From Myxococcota bacterium (GTDB lineage: Bacteria > Myxococcota > Polyangia > GCA-2747355 > JAKLHH01): a stretch of DNA of 15,802 nt. The notes beneath the pieces were generated by a model that saw only the letters and a list, made by a program, of their open reading frames with translations, was not told where the DNA came from and ran no database searches. Position 1 is the first letter of the stretch. Each line of letters opens with the position of its first letter. The position numbers were made by a program, and so were the translations under genes. Positions 8,399-15,802 of the stretch are shown here, in pieces. The DNA is taken from assembly GCA_022710245.1 (NCBI GenBank), contig JAKLHH010000047.1:1-15802 (forward strand). The letters are read 5' to 3'.

Positions 8399-9134
8399 AC
8401 CATCCTCTATACCTACCGGCCATCAAGCCAACCACGATCAGAATCGCCGACGCGGTGACAAACGCGAGGCACAATGACATCGACCGGCCGACGAGCTCCG
8501 CCGCTTCGTGACCGCCACAGATCGCGATCAGACCAGCGCCGGCCAGAAGCTCCATCGCGGCTGCCATCACGATCCGCGTGATCGTCACCAGTCTCTGTTG
8601 CGGTCCCAGACGTGACAACAAGCTGGATGCCAGCCAGATCGCCAACGGGGCTACAACGAGGGCGATGGGCCCATAGAGCAGAATCACGTCTTCGTCCGCG
8701 CCGGTCGCACAGTAGTTGCTGGGCCGCAGCGGGAAAGCGGCGAGATAGATCGCGAAGGCTGCGGCGCTCGAAAACAGCGGTGGCACGCTCTGGACGCGAG
8801 AGTGACGTCCTCGGGCGCCTGCGGTCGATGGAGCGCCGTGCGCTTCATCCGGAGCGGTGCGACGGCGCCGCCGCTCCTCCATGTGGCACGCGAGGAGGTA
8901 TGTAACAAGGGAAGCCGCGCTCGCGAGGCAAACGCAGAGGAACATATCTCCGAGCGCGCGGGGACGGTAGGACCACGGCGCGGAAGTCCAATCGAGCGGC
9001 CCCGCGGTCCGATCTGCGGTCCGATACACGACGCGTGCGACCCCTCCCAGCACCGCTCCGGCGAACAGCAGCAGGACGGTGGCCTGATCCCTCCAGGGGG
9101 AGCGCTTCTCGCTGGGGTCGTCGCGGTCTTGCAC
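8367..9134 (-). CDS. Predicted six-helix integral membrane protein
   Basis: This gene encodes 255 residues. GTG 9134 follows the stop of the zinc-ribbon gene by six bases; no clear ribosome site is seen, so coupling or a nearby alternative start is possible. Hydrophobic helices lie at about 18-37, 64-83, 120-136, 149-173, 186-206 and 217-240. A basic cytoplasmic-type loop (EERRRRR, then Arg/His-rich) lies between helices 2 and 3. I recognise no family. The stretch from about 8400 to 8800 is visibly poorer in GC than its neighbours (about 55-62% by eye), with more A/T-ending codons; this suggests relaxed selection or later acquisition. The 3' end overlaps the end of vorB by 32 bases tail to tail. 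The number and placement of hydrophobic segments argue for a real gene. Confidence 0.65.
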   Translation of the reverse strand: MQDRDDPSEKRSPWRDQATVLLLFAGAVLGGVARVVYRTADRTAGPLDWTSAPWSYRPRALGDMFLCVCLASAASLVTYLLACHMEERRRRRTAPDEAHGAPSTAGARGRHSRVQSVPPLFSSAAAFAIYLAAFPLRPSNYCATGADEDVILLYGPIALVVAPLAIWLASSLLSRLGPQQRLVTITRIVMAAAMELLAGAGLIAICGGHEAAELVGRSMSLCLAFVTASAILIVVGLMAGRYRGWFRAPGAGSST

Positions 9135-9140
9135 GACAGC

Positions 9141-9587
9141 TCACTGCCCGAAGTAGCTGAGCGGCCGATCGAAGAGCGCCGCGTAGCTCGAGGCGTGCTC
9201 GCCCGAGGTCTGCACCACGCGAGCCGCCTGGCGGTTGATCACGAAGGTCGAGTGACGCCCGTAGATCTTGTTGAAGATGACGACGAACTCCTGGCCGCTC
9301 TCGTCGACCATGCGGATCTCGGCGAGGTCGGGGTGGTAGGCGGCGGTGAAGTTGGCGCCGCAGCGGGCGTTGGAGCAACCGAACTCCACCCGCGCCCCGT
9401 CGCGGATCTCCACGTCACCGGCCACGATGGCCCCGTAGCGCCCCACCTCGGCGGGGACGATCACCACCGTGCGCACGCTGAAGGTCGGCGCCTCGAGGAG
9501 CCCCTCGAGCTTGAGCAGGGTGCCATCGAGGAAGGAGAGCTTCTGCCCACAGTGCGGGCAGTAGAAGGTCTTCTTGGGCTCGTACAT
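9141..9587 (-). CDS. Small zinc-ribbon protein of unknown function
   Basis: This gene encodes 148 residues. ATG 9587 has AAGGA six bases upstream; the longer opening to 9749 adds an Arg-rich, low-complexity extension and is not credible. Near the N-terminus is [12 protein letters not shown] with Cys10 and Cys13. A second pair, Cys71 and Cys76 (CSNARC), lies about 60 residues on, after a beta-rich stretch. Four cysteines in this arrangement suggest one zinc site holding a split ribbon. The C-terminal part ([20 protein letters not shown] and on) has no motif I can name. There is no signal peptide or membrane segment, so it is probably cytoplasmic. It is followed after six bases by the membrane-protein gene, and the two form a likely operon on the minus strand. 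Confidence 0.8.
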   Translation of the reverse strand: MYEPKKTFYCPHCGQKLSFLDGTLLKLEGLLEAPTFSVRTVVIVPAEVGRYGAIVAGDVEIRDGARVEFGCSNARCGANFTAAYHPDLAEIRMVDESGQEFVVIFNKIYGRHSTFVINRQAARVVQTSGEHASSYAALFDRPLSYFGQ

Positions 9588-9618
9588 CGTGTGTCCTTGG
9601 CAACAGAGCGTGGCCCTG

Positions 9619-9647
9619 AGTCTAGTCGATGGTCGCGCACATGGCCA
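9619..9647 (-). promoter_or_regulatory. Candidate promoter for the zinc-ribbon gene
   Basis: On the minus strand, TGGCCA (9647-9642) and TAGACT (9624-9619) are separated by 17 bases. The predicted start is about 25 bases before the ATG at 9587, with AAGGA in the leader. Each hexamer matches the sigma70 consensus at four of six positions. It lies in the 190-base gap between the zinc-ribbon and sirtuin genes, in which I see nothing else. Confidence 0.33.
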
Positions 9648-9777
9648 GGCAGCGCAGAGGGCGGATCTGCGTCGGTCTTGTCCCCGCCGCCGAGCAAGCA
9701 GGCCGCCGCCGCCGCGCAGGCGTGAGCCTCTCGGGGCGTCCCCCGTCATCGCTCGACAGCTCGACCCCGGTAGCCGC

Positions 9778-10665
9778 TCAGGCCCCGAGCGCGTCGGCGA
9801 GGAGCGGCAGCAGCTCGGCCGCCGGGCCGCAGAGCGCGAAGCCGCGCCCGGCGCGCTCCGCCAGGCGGGCGAAGGGGTTCGCCTCCGGGTTGACGTCGAC
9901 GATGGCGGCGCCGGAGGCGAGCGCGAGCTGGCCGACCTGCATCGGCAGGTTGGTCGCGCCGGAGGTGCCGGCGACGACGAGGAGCGCGGCGTGCGCGGCG
10001 GCCTCGAGCGAGGAGTGGAAGCGAAAGTGCTCCTCGTCGTAGCACTCGTCGAACCAGAGCACGTGCGGGCGCAGCCAGGCCCCGCAGCGGCAGCGGAGCA
10101 GCGCGCGCTCCTCCTCGCTGAGCCCCTCGCCGCGCGGCTTCGCCGGCAGCTCGGGGAGCAGGGCCAGCTCGGCGCCGCACTCGCGCGCGCAGCGCGCGTG
10201 GTCGAGGTTCCCGTGGATCTGGTAGGTGCGCGCGGGCGGGCTGCCGGCTCGCAGGTGGAGCCCGTCCACGTTCTGGGTCAGCAGCAGGAAGCGCTCGCCG
10301 AGGCGGCGATCGAGCCGCACCAGCGCCTGGTGGCCGGCGTTCGGCCGCGCGGCCCGGCAGACGCCCCGCCGGTAGAGGTACCAGGACCAGACCGCCTCGG
10401 GCTGCCGCGAGAACATGGCGAAGGTCGCCATCTCCTCGGGCTGGTACTCCCTCGAGCCCACCGTCCAGTAGCCCTCGCGCCCGCGGAAGGTGGGGATCCC
10501 GCTCTCGGCGGAGATGCCCGCTCCGGTCAGCGCCACTATTGTTGGTCGCGGCAGCTCCGCCCGACCGCCCAGCCTGGGCGACGCCGCGACTATCCTACCT
10601 TCCCCCTCGCGAAAGCCCTCGAGGAGCTGGACCAATTGCTCGGGGAGCCGGGCGCTTCCGCTCAT
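9778..10665 (-). CDS. Sirtuin, NAD-dependent protein deacylase, SIRT5-like (class III features)
   Basis: This gene encodes 295 residues. ATG 10665 has GGGAGGA just upstream. The sirtuin core is complete: NAD-binding [16 protein letters not shown] (47-62), TQNVDGLH (130-137), catalytic His151 in [15 protein letters not shown] (233-241) and [10 protein letters not shown] (256-265). VWSWYLYRR (92-100) places Tyr96 and Arg99 in the Y-x2-R spacing that in SIRT5 and CobB recognises acidic acyl groups such as succinyl. RPHVLWFDE is also SIRT5-like. The four zinc cysteines are Cys159-x3-Cys163 and Cys192-x1-Cys194, so both pairs depart from the usual C-x2-C. The family removes acyl groups from lysine using NAD, yielding nicotinamide and O-acyl-ADP-ribose. 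The cytoplasmic location is inferred from the lack of a signal. About 35 residues precede the core. It is divergently transcribed from the VWA lipoprotein. Confidence 0.92.
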   Translation of the reverse strand: MSGSARLPEQLVQLLEGFREGEGRIVAASPRLGGRAELPRPTIVALTGAGISAESGIPTFRGREGYWTVGSREYQPEEMATFAMFSRQPEAVWSWYLYRRGVCRAARPNAGHQALVRLDRRLGERFLLLTQNVDGLHLRAGSPPARTYQIHGNLDHARCARECGAELALLPELPAKPRGEGLSEEERALLRCRCGAWLRPHVLWFDECYDEEHFRFHSSLEAAAHAALLVVAGTSGATNLPMQVGQLALASGAAIVDVNPEANPFARLAERAGRGFALCGPAAELLPLLADALGA

Positions 10666-10699
10666 CGTTCCTCCCGGGCTTTACGGTGCCCGATACCCT

Positions 10700-10728
10700 G
10701 GTCTACCATCCGTCCCGGTTACCTTCCA
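10700..10728 (-). promoter_or_regulatory. Candidate promoter for the sirtuin gene
   Basis: On the minus strand, TGGAAG (10728-10723) and TAGACC (10705-10700) are 17 bases apart, about 35 bases before the sirtuin ATG, whose leader contains GGGAGGA. The ten bases GGTAGACCAG recur exactly in front of the YqgE gene at 15238-15247. The hexamers are weak matches and the call is by eye. Confidence 0.33.
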
Positions 10729-10737
10729 GAGGTCCTC

Positions 10738-13014
10738 ATGAGAGCTCTCCTAGCGTGTCTGGTCCTCGCCCTCGTGTCCTCGTGCAGCACGAACAACTTC
10801 ACGACCAGCGACGGACCCGGATCTTCCTGGGAGAACCCACCGCTCTGGCCCGACGCCTCGGGCGTCTGTCAGGCCGGCCAGGACAGCGACAGCGACAAGA
10901 TCCCCGACGACGTCGAGGGCTGCGAGCCGGGCGGCGACACGGACCACGACAAGATCCCCGACTACCTCGACACCGACGCGGACGGCGACGGCGTCCCCGA
11001 CTCGATGGAGGCCGGCCCCGATCCGACCAAGCCGGTCGACACCGACGGCGACGGCCTCCCCGACTTCAAGGACAGCGACTCCGACGGCGACGGCGTCGGC
11101 GACGGCGACGAGGACCTCAACCACGACGGCCTCCTCGGCTGCTGCCTGAGCAAGTGCGGCGAGCAGCGCAAGGGCTGCCCGACCGTGAAGTCCCTCGAGT
11201 GCGGCAAGGGGCAGAAGTGCGAGAACGGCGCCTGCACGCCGGCGGTGGACTTCCTCTGCTCGAACGGCGAGAGCGACCCGAAGAAGAAGAGCACCTTCCC
11301 CGGCGGCAAGTCCGACAAGGACCTGCCGAGCTTCATCTGCCACAAGCCCGACGAGACCGGCACGCAGGGCCTGAAGCCGCTGGACTTCAAGAAGAGCACC
11401 GCCGGCGACTGGAACGTGGCGATCGAGAAGGGCGCGCTCTACGGCGAGCTGACCGTGACCGGCGCCAAGGCGAAGGAGGCGGTCGGGACCTTCGACTACA
11501 CGGGCGCGGCGCAGGCGGTGGCCGGCTTCGTCATCTCGCTCCCCGCGACCGGCACCGACGTGAGCCAGATCGCCAGCGGGCTGGTGGCCAAGATCAGCGC
11601 CGAGCTCCCCGGCAAGACCACCATCTCGCAGATCACCAGCGGCAGCACCAAGACGAGCCACGACAAGTTCCCGACGGTGGTCTCCACCCAGCTCGAGGTG
11701 ACGCTGGGCGGCGTGCAGAACCCGCCCACGGTGCGCAACAACCTCCTGCCGGTCCTGCTCTCGCGGCCGGTGAGCGACCTGCCGCAGCTCCCGGCGGCGA
11801 ACTTCGGGCCCGGCACCACCAGCCACCTGATCTACTTCCAGACGCTGCTCCGCCCCGCCGACGGGCGGCTGCTGATCATGGGCGCGGTCGCCGAGAAGGC
11901 GATGGCCCAGGACGTCACCAAGAACACCGGGTTCCACCTCGACGACCTCTCCAACGGCACCGGGCTCGCCACCTCGGGCGACACCGTGACCGTGCAGTGC
12001 GATCCCTTCATCCTGGAGAACCAGCCCATCGCCGACATCCTCTGGATCGTCGACGAGTCGGGCTCGATGGACGACAACCGCCAGGACATCGTCAACAACG
12101 CGAAGGACTTCTTCGCGCGCGCGCTCAAGTCGAACCTCGACTTCCGCATGGGAGTGGCGGGGCACAAGGACCCGCACGGCTCGGGCGTCACCATCGGCAA
12201 GTTCTGCTCGAAGATCGCCACCGACACCGCCGACACCGGCGGCGACGACCGCTTCCTGCTCCCCACCGAGCAGAGCATCTTCGAGGGGTGCGTGAAGAAC
12301 CCGCCCTACTACGAGGGCGGCTCCGAGTACGGCCTCACCAACGCCGCCGGCTCGGTCACGCTCCACCTCCCGCGCCAGCCCAGCTCGGCGGGCGACAAGA
12401 CCAAGATCCGCAAGGAGGCGACGCTGGTCATCATCATCGTCACCGACGAGGCGCCGCAGGAGCTGAAGTCCGGGTCCAGCTGGAACGGCAAGAGCGGCTT
12501 CCTCTCCTCGACGGAGTACGACATCAACAACTGCTCGAGCAGCAAGCTGAGCCAGATCCAGTCCTTCGTGCAGGAGTGGGTGGACCTCTACCAGGGCAAG
12601 AACGCGACCCACGGCCTCGAGGCGAAGGCGATCGTCCACCTCATCGGCGGGGTCTGCAAGGCCACCTGCGGCGGCGCGTTCATGCCGGTCGAGTACCCCT
12701 GGGGCTACGAGCAGCTGGTGAAGGCGACCGGCGGCATGACCGCCGACATCTGCCAGAAGAACCTCGGGCAGACGCTGCAGCAGATCATCGACTCGATCAC
12801 CGGCGCGGCGTCGCCGGCCATCCTGCAGCTGGTGCCGATCAGCGCCTCGCTGGCGGTGGCGCTGAGCTCGACCCCGCTCGCGCGCAGCCGCAGCGTGGGC
12901 TTCGACTACAACGCCGCCGCGAACGCGCTCATCTTCATCGGCGTGAAGTTCAACAAGGGCGACCAGGTGGTCGCCTCCTACCGGCGCTGGGTGAAGCAGT
13001 CGCCGATCGACTGA
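10738..13014 (+). CDS. VWA-domain lipoprotein with thrombospondin type 3-like calcium-binding repeats
   Basis: This gene encodes 758 residues. ATG 10738 has AGAGG five bases upstream. The lipoprotein signal [16 protein letters not shown] ends in the lipobox VSS-Cys16. Residues about 48-131 are TSP3/EF-loop-like DxDxDG repeats ([48 protein letters not shown]), which bind calcium in known homologues. A Cys-rich patch follows (135-174), then a beta-rich middle region of about 240 residues with no recognised family. A von Willebrand A domain spans about 432-690, with MIDAS residues DESGSM (439-444) and the late acidic motif TDEAPQE (569-575). The C-terminal 65 residues are beta-like. Such proteins sit on the outer membrane and bind partners through divalent metal. 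Many cysteines within the VWA part suggest disulfides. Confidence 0.9.
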   Translation: MRALLACLVLALVSSCSTNNFTTSDGPGSSWENPPLWPDASGVCQAGQDSDSDKIPDDVEGCEPGGDTDHDKIPDYLDTDADGDGVPDSMEAGPDPTKPVDTDGDGLPDFKDSDSDGDGVGDGDEDLNHDGLLGCCLSKCGEQRKGCPTVKSLECGKGQKCENGACTPAVDFLCSNGESDPKKKSTFPGGKSDKDLPSFICHKPDETGTQGLKPLDFKKSTAGDWNVAIEKGALYGELTVTGAKAKEAVGTFDYTGAAQAVAGFVISLPATGTDVSQIASGLVAKISAELPGKTTISQITSGSTKTSHDKFPTVVSTQLEVTLGGVQNPPTVRNNLLPVLLSRPVSDLPQLPAANFGPGTTSHLIYFQTLLRPADGRLLIMGAVAEKAMAQDVTKNTGFHLDDLSNGTGLATSGDTVTVQCDPFILENQPIADILWIVDESGSMDDNRQDIVNNAKDFFARALKSNLDFRMGVAGHKDPHGSGVTIGKFCSKIATDTADTGGDDRFLLPTEQSIFEGCVKNPPYYEGGSEYGLTNAAGSVTLHLPRQPSSAGDKTKIRKEATLVIIIVTDEAPQELKSGSSWNGKSGFLSSTEYDINNCSSSKLSQIQSFVQEWVDLYQGKNATHGLEAKAIVHLIGGVCKATCGGAFMPVEYPWGYEQLVKATGGMTADICQKNLGQTLQQIIDSITGAASPAILQLVPISASLAVALSSTPLARSRSVGFDYNAAANALIFIGVKFNKGDQVVASYRRWVKQSPID
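10882..11130 (+). repeat. Asp-rich DxDxDG coding repeats (TSP3-like)
   Basis: Within the VWA lipoprotein, five to six copies of an Asp-rich unit of 12-15 residues follow one another. At DNA level GACGGCGAC-type triplets recur, and GACAAGATCCCCGAC occurs exactly twice, at 10894-10908 and 10948-10962. The repeats are in frame and explained by the protein motif. Confidence 0.85.
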
Positions 13015-13022
13015 ACTCCACC

Positions 13023-13050
13023 TGGACAGCGGGGGGCGTTGTGGTACAGA
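13023..13050 (+). promoter_or_regulatory. Candidate promoter for the zinc-ribbon/pRiA4b-ORF3 gene
   Basis: TGGACA (13023-13028) and TACAGA (13045-13050) are 16 bases apart, just after the VWA stop. If used, transcription starts at about 13056-13058, which favours the ATG at 13085 over the GTG at 13055 unless the mRNA is leaderless. Weak, by-eye match. Confidence 0.3.
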
Positions 13051-13084
13051 AGCCGTGCCAACCTCGGGGGACGTGGAACGAGGC

Positions 13085-14308
13085 ATGGATCACCCGAAGG
13101 TCTCCGATCTGAGCCAGCTGCAGGCGACCGAGGCCGCGCCCGCGTCGCGCGCCGGCAAGCTCGCCCGCGTCCTCGGCGAGATCGTCTCGGCGGGCAGCCT
13201 GCTCCAGGGCGGCGAGCTGCAGCTCAGCGCGCTCGCTTGCCGGCGGCGCCCGAACCGCCGTCCTTGCCCCGGCAAGCTCCGCATCCACCGCCACCCGGAG
13301 ACCGACGATCTGCACTGGACCTGCCCGACCTGCGGCGACGCCGGGGTGATCACGCGCTGGCAGCGGACGCGCTGGGACCTGGGCCCGGAGCTGAAGGGCG
13401 GCCGCGTGGTCTCGCTCTCCGTCGAGCGGGCGCGCCGGGCTGGCCGCGGGCTGCCGGCGACGCGGCTCCAGCTCATCGAGCTCGAGGTGGAGCTGGTGCA
13501 CGCGCCGGTGCTCCTCGAGCACCGGGTGCTGCGGCAGATCCGCCTCTCCGGCGAGCACACGCTCCAGGACCTGCACACCTGCATCCACGCGGCCTTCGAC
13601 CGCGCGGGCGAGCAGCCGTACGAGTTCATGTTCGGCGCGCCCTACGATCCGGAGACGCGCCGCTTCAGCGGGCCCGCCGGCGCGGACGACGGCGGCGAGG
13701 GGTTCTGGGACACGCGCCTCATCCGCGTCGACAGCCTCGGGCTCAGGCCGGGCCGTACCTTCGGCTACCTCTACGACTTCGACGCCGAGTGGGTGCACCG
13801 CGTGACGGTGCTCGGCGCGCGCGAGGTCACCGGGCACGGGGTGCCGCCGGTGGTCATCGAGCGCCTCGGCTCCTCGCCGATCACGCCCGCGTCCGAGGAG
13901 TGGGCCGAGTCCGAGACCGCGCCGCTCTCGGGCCTCTACGGTCCCTACCAGGCCGAGGAGGGCCCCGAGGCCGACGAGTGGCTCGCGCTCGACGAGCTCG
14001 AGCGCCAGCTCCTGGTGGTCGAGGCTCACGCGCGGAACCTCCCTGCCTCCCACCCGCCGCTCGGCTCGCCGCTGGTGCACGGGCTGGTCCACAGCCTGGC
14101 CGAGACGCACCTCGCCGAGCGCGGTGAGACGGGGCGTGAGGTCTGGCTCGGCCGCAGCCGGGGCCTTCCGCGCCACCAGCTCGTGCACGAGCTCGGGGCG
14201 CGGCTGCTGCGGGAGCTCCTCGACGGCGTGGGCGCGCTGGGCCTGGCGCCGGCCAAGCGCACGCGGCGGCAGGGACCGCGCCCACGGCCGGGGACCACCG
14301 CGGAGTGA
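13085..14308 (+). CDS. Zinc-ribbon / pRiA4b ORF-3-like / DUF1841-like three-domain protein
   Basis: This gene encodes 407 residues from ATG 13085; an in-frame GTG at 13055 would add ten residues, and neither start has a well-spaced ribosome site. Residues about 50-100 are a zinc-ribbon-like module (ACRRRPNRRPCPGKL, then WTCPTCGDAGVI and WDL) with Cys52, 61, 80 and 83. Residues about 130-260 match the plasmid pRiA4b ORF-3 domain: LRQIRLSGEHTLQDLHTCI, FMFGAPYDPETRRF, LRPGRTFGYLYDFDAEWVHRV. Residues about 296-385 (EADEWLALDELER, then LVHGLVHSLAETHLA and RHQLVHELGARLL) resemble the DUF1841-type His-rich helical domain. The pRiA4b domain occurs in plasmid and transposon passenger proteins as well as in chromosomal ones; no mobile element is seen here. 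Function is unknown, and nucleic-acid or protein binding is inferred. It is cytoplasmic, and the C-terminus is basic. Confidence 0.82.
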   Translation: MDHPKVSDLSQLQATEAAPASRAGKLARVLGEIVSAGSLLQGGELQLSALACRRRPNRRPCPGKLRIHRHPETDDLHWTCPTCGDAGVITRWQRTRWDLGPELKGGRVVSLSVERARRAGRGLPATRLQLIELEVELVHAPVLLEHRVLRQIRLSGEHTLQDLHTCIHAAFDRAGEQPYEFMFGAPYDPETRRFSGPAGADDGGEGFWDTRLIRVDSLGLRPGRTFGYLYDFDAEWVHRVTVLGAREVTGHGVPPVVIERLGSSPITPASEEWAESETAPLSGLYGPYQAEEGPEADEWLALDELERQLLVVEAHARNLPASHPPLGSPLVHGLVHSLAETHLAERGETGREVWLGRSRGLPRHQLVHELGARLLRELLDGVGALGLAPAKRTRRQGPRPRPGTTAE

Positions 14309-14425
14309 TCTCCCGCAGAGGTGCCTGCTCACCACGCCGCTGTGTCAGCAGGTAGTTAGGGACACCAACCCGCTTTCCCGCCGCGCCGACTTGAGCGACG
14401 ATAGGCCCCTGACCCGAGGACTCCG

Positions 14426-15175
14426 ATGAAGCACGACCCGACCCTCTATGGCCTCCGGCCCGACCGCCACCCCGAGCAGGCGCCCGACTTCGTCCGCGCG
14501 ATCCCGCGCTGCGAGGACGGCGCGCTGGCCGTCTTCGACGCCGACGGCACCCTCTGGGTGAACGACGTCGCCGACGACTTCACCCTCTGGATGATCAACG
14601 GCAAGCGGGTGCCCGGCGAGAACTGGCGCACCTACCAGAAGATCTACGCCGCCGACCACCCGGCGGGTTGCCGCTACCTGCTCTCCTTCTTCACCGGGAT
14701 GACCCCGGCGGAGCTGCGCGGGCACCTCGACGAGTACTGGCTCCACCACGCGAAGCGGCGCTGGGTCTGGGAGGTGGTCGAGGCGCTCCACGACCTTGAC
14801 GCCAAGGGCTACCCGATCTGGGTGGTCTCCGGCACGCCGACGGACTTCCTGCTCCCGCTGCAGGACCTGCTCCCGGTGGCGGAGGTGGTGGGGATGGACT
14901 TCGAGGTGGGCGCGGACGGGCGCTTCACCGGCAAGCACGCGGGCATCAGCTGCGCGGGCGAGGGCAAGGCCGAGAAGCTGCGCGTCGTCGCGGGCAAGCG
15001 GCCCGTCCGCTTCTGCTGCGGCAACGGCAGCCTCGACGGCCCGATGATGCTCCTCGCCGAGGTCGCCTGGACCGTCTACCCGAACCCGCAGTTCGCCGAG
15101 TACTCGCGCGCACAGGGCTGGCCGATCCTCCCGCGGCCCGCGGACTTCGTCGAGGAGGAGAAGTTCACGCTCTGA
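14426..15175 (+). CDS. HAD-superfamily phosphatase, phosphoserine phosphatase-like
   Basis: This gene encodes 249 residues. ATG 14426 has GAGGA five bases upstream. HAD motif I is FDADGTLW with nucleophile Asp38 and acid/base Asp40. Motif II is WVVSGTPTDF with Ser135. A lysine for motif III may be Lys181 or Lys184 (EGKAEKL). Motif IV is FCCGNGSLDGPMM, where the first acidic residue of the usual GDxxxD is Asn200 while Asp204 remains. A helical cap of about 85 residues lies between motifs I and II, as in subclass IB (SerB-like) enzymes. There is no signal peptide. The substrate is unknown, and phosphomonoester hydrolysis is inferred from the family. It stands alone between the pRiA4b-type gene (117 bases upstream, with no clear promoter or terminator in the gap) and the YqgE gene. 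Confidence 0.85.
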   Translation: MKHDPTLYGLRPDRHPEQAPDFVRAIPRCEDGALAVFDADGTLWVNDVADDFTLWMINGKRVPGENWRTYQKIYAADHPAGCRYLLSFFTGMTPAELRGHLDEYWLHHAKRRWVWEVVEALHDLDAKGYPIWVVSGTPTDFLLPLQDLLPVAEVVGMDFEVGADGRFTGKHAGISCAGEGKAEKLRVVAGKRPVRFCCGNGSLDGPMMLLAEVAWTVYPNPQFAEYSRAQGWPILPRPADFVEEEKFTL

Positions 15176-15216
15176 ATAGCTCCACGCGCCCGGGGCGAGG
15201 TCAGGGCTGCCGCGAC

Positions 15217-15245
15217 TTGCGCCGCCCCCCGAGGTGCGGTAGACC
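15217..15245 (+). promoter_or_regulatory. Candidate promoter for the YqgE gene, possibly giving a leaderless mRNA
   Basis: TTGCGC (15217-15222) and TAGACC (15240-15245) are 17 bases apart. The expected start point, six to seven bases further on, coincides with the GTG at 15252. No ribosome site is found at normal spacing; GAGGTG at 15231 is 15 bases away. Confidence 0.4.
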
Positions 15246-15251
15246 AGCATC

Positions 15252-15802
15252 GTGTCCACCACCGCCATCGAGACGCTGGCGCCGGGCTTCCTGATCGCGG
15301 CGCCGATGCTCCGTGACCGCAACTTCGAGCGGGCGGTGGTGCTGATGTGCATCCACAACGACGAGGGCGCCATGGGGCTGATCATCAATCGCCCCGCGCC
15401 CATCACCATCCGGGACATCCTCGTGCAGCTCGAGCTCGACTGCGAGGTGGACGGCGGGCAGGCCATCCTGGTCGGCGGCCCGGTCTCCGCGGACAGCGGC
15501 CTGCTCCTCTACACGGTCGACCCCGCCTCGCGGCAGGGTGACGACGAGCTCTCGATCACCGACGACCTCCGGCTCTGCCCGAACCGCGACCTCCTGCAGG
15601 CCATCGGCCGCGGTCAGGGGCCGCACACCTATCACATGTTCCTCGGCCACGCCGGCTGGGGGCCGGGGCAGCTCGAGGAGGAGCTCTCGCAGGGCGCCTG
15701 GATCCCCGCGCGCATGCGCAACGACCTCATCTTCAGCGTGCCCGTCGAGAATCGCTGGGACGAGGCGCTCCGCGCCGAGGGGGTGCACCCGGCGCAGTTC
15801 AC
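15252..15802 (+). CDS. YqgE/AlgH family protein (UPF0301), 3' end outside the window
   Basis: From GTG 15252 the frame stays open to the window end, giving 183 codons of a family usually about 185-200 residues long, so only a few residues are missing. The signature is unmistakable: TLAPGFLIAAPMLRDRNFER near the start, AVVLMCIHNDEGAMGLIINR, then GGPVSADSGLLLYT and the late YHMFLGHAGWGPGQLEEEL. The last strand GAWIPA is also typical. The protein is cytoplasmic and of uncertain function; AlgH was linked to alginate regulation in Pseudomonas, and homologues are widespread in Proteobacteria. The following gene (often Holliday junction resolvase YqgF in other bacteria) is not visible. The start is supported by homology and by the adjoining promoter-like sequence rather than by a ribosome site. 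Confidence 0.93.
   Translation, partial: MSTTAIETLAPGFLIAAPMLRDRNFERAVVLMCIHNDEGAMGLIINRPAPITIRDILVQLELDCEVDGGQAILVGGPVSADSGLLLYTVDPASRQGDDELSITDDLRLCPNRDLLQAIGRGQGPHTYHMFLGHAGWGPGQLEEELSQGAWIPARMRNDLIFSVPVENRWDEALRAEGVHPAQF

Noticed and set aside
10882..11130. Regularly spaced GAC/GGC repeats as a possible CRISPR or non-coding satellite
   Set aside because: The repeats are in frame, imperfect, and explained by DxDxDG calcium-binding loops.
10539..13112. Long plus-frame and minus-frame openings (minus 10750-13086) over the VWA gene
   Set aside because: Both are compositionally biased shadows. The frame with the lipobox, calcium repeats and MIDAS motif is the coding one.
13085..14308. pRiA4b ORF-3 domain as evidence of an integrated plasmid or transposon
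   Set aside because: No transposase, terminal repeats, integrase or composition shift nearby; the domain also occurs in ordinary chromosomal genes.
14322..14354. Hairpin TGCCTGCT / AGCAGGTA after the pRiA4b-type gene as a terminator
   Set aside because: It needs a 17-base loop and one G-U pair and is not followed by a T-run, so a terminator is not supported.
15187..15197. GC-rich palindrome CGCCCGGGGCG after the HAD gene as a terminator
   Set aside because: Too little loop and no T-run.
15201..15788. Minus-strand open frame of 195 codons at the window end
   Set aside because: It is the antisense of the unmistakable YqgE/AlgH gene, which runs off the window on the plus strand.

Overview
The window is about 70% GC throughout. 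It looks like a chromosomal stretch from a myxobacterium-like member of the former Deltaproteobacteria. The support is the GC-rich codon use, several lipoproteins with lipoboxes, a VWA lipoprotein carrying Asp-rich calcium-binding repeats, a HEAT-repeat lipoprotein and a PEGA-type tail with a membrane anchor. No tRNA, rRNA, CRISPR array, IS element or phage gene is visible. Gene density is high and no gene-free stretch exceeds about 220 bases.

Layout: (i) 1-1268 (+): the 3' end of a membrane-anchored protein, then a lipoprotein. (ii) 1300-3658 (-): a two-gene unit for the cell envelope, reading from an exported protein with a CBM9-like fold to a HEAT-repeat lipoprotein. (iii) 3659-3874: a divergent intergenic region with a perfect 7-bp-arm palindrome, a candidate promoter and a strong leader hairpin. 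(iv) 3875-8398 (+): a tight five-gene metabolic operon. It encodes a phosphotransacylase (Ptb/Pta family), a P-loop ATPase, a ferredoxin fused to the beta subunit of a 2-oxoacid:ferredoxin oxidoreductase, the gamma subunit, and the alpha subunit (VorB type). (v) 8367-9587 (-): a small zinc-ribbon protein followed by a six-helix membrane protein in a stretch of lower GC. (vi) 9778-10665 (-): a SIRT5-like class III sirtuin. (vii) 10738-15802 (+): a VWA/TSP3 lipoprotein, a three-part zinc-ribbon/pRiA4b-ORF3/DUF1841-like protein, an HAD phosphatase, and a YqgE/AlgH protein that runs off the window end.

The centre of interest is the operon at 3875-8398. By family knowledge, the oxidoreductase would convert a (branched-chain) 2-oxoacid plus CoA to acyl-CoA, CO2 and reduced ferredoxin, and the phosphotransacylase would convert acyl-CoA to acyl-phosphate. 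No acyl kinase is in the window, so ATP formation would need a kinase encoded elsewhere. Three features stand out. The phosphotransacylase has a Cys-containing insertion and has lost a conserved family motif. A MinD-like ATPase is translationally coupled to it. The delta (ferredoxin) subunit is fused to beta. The remaining genes are mostly recognisable conserved families or envelope lipoproteins of unknown role.
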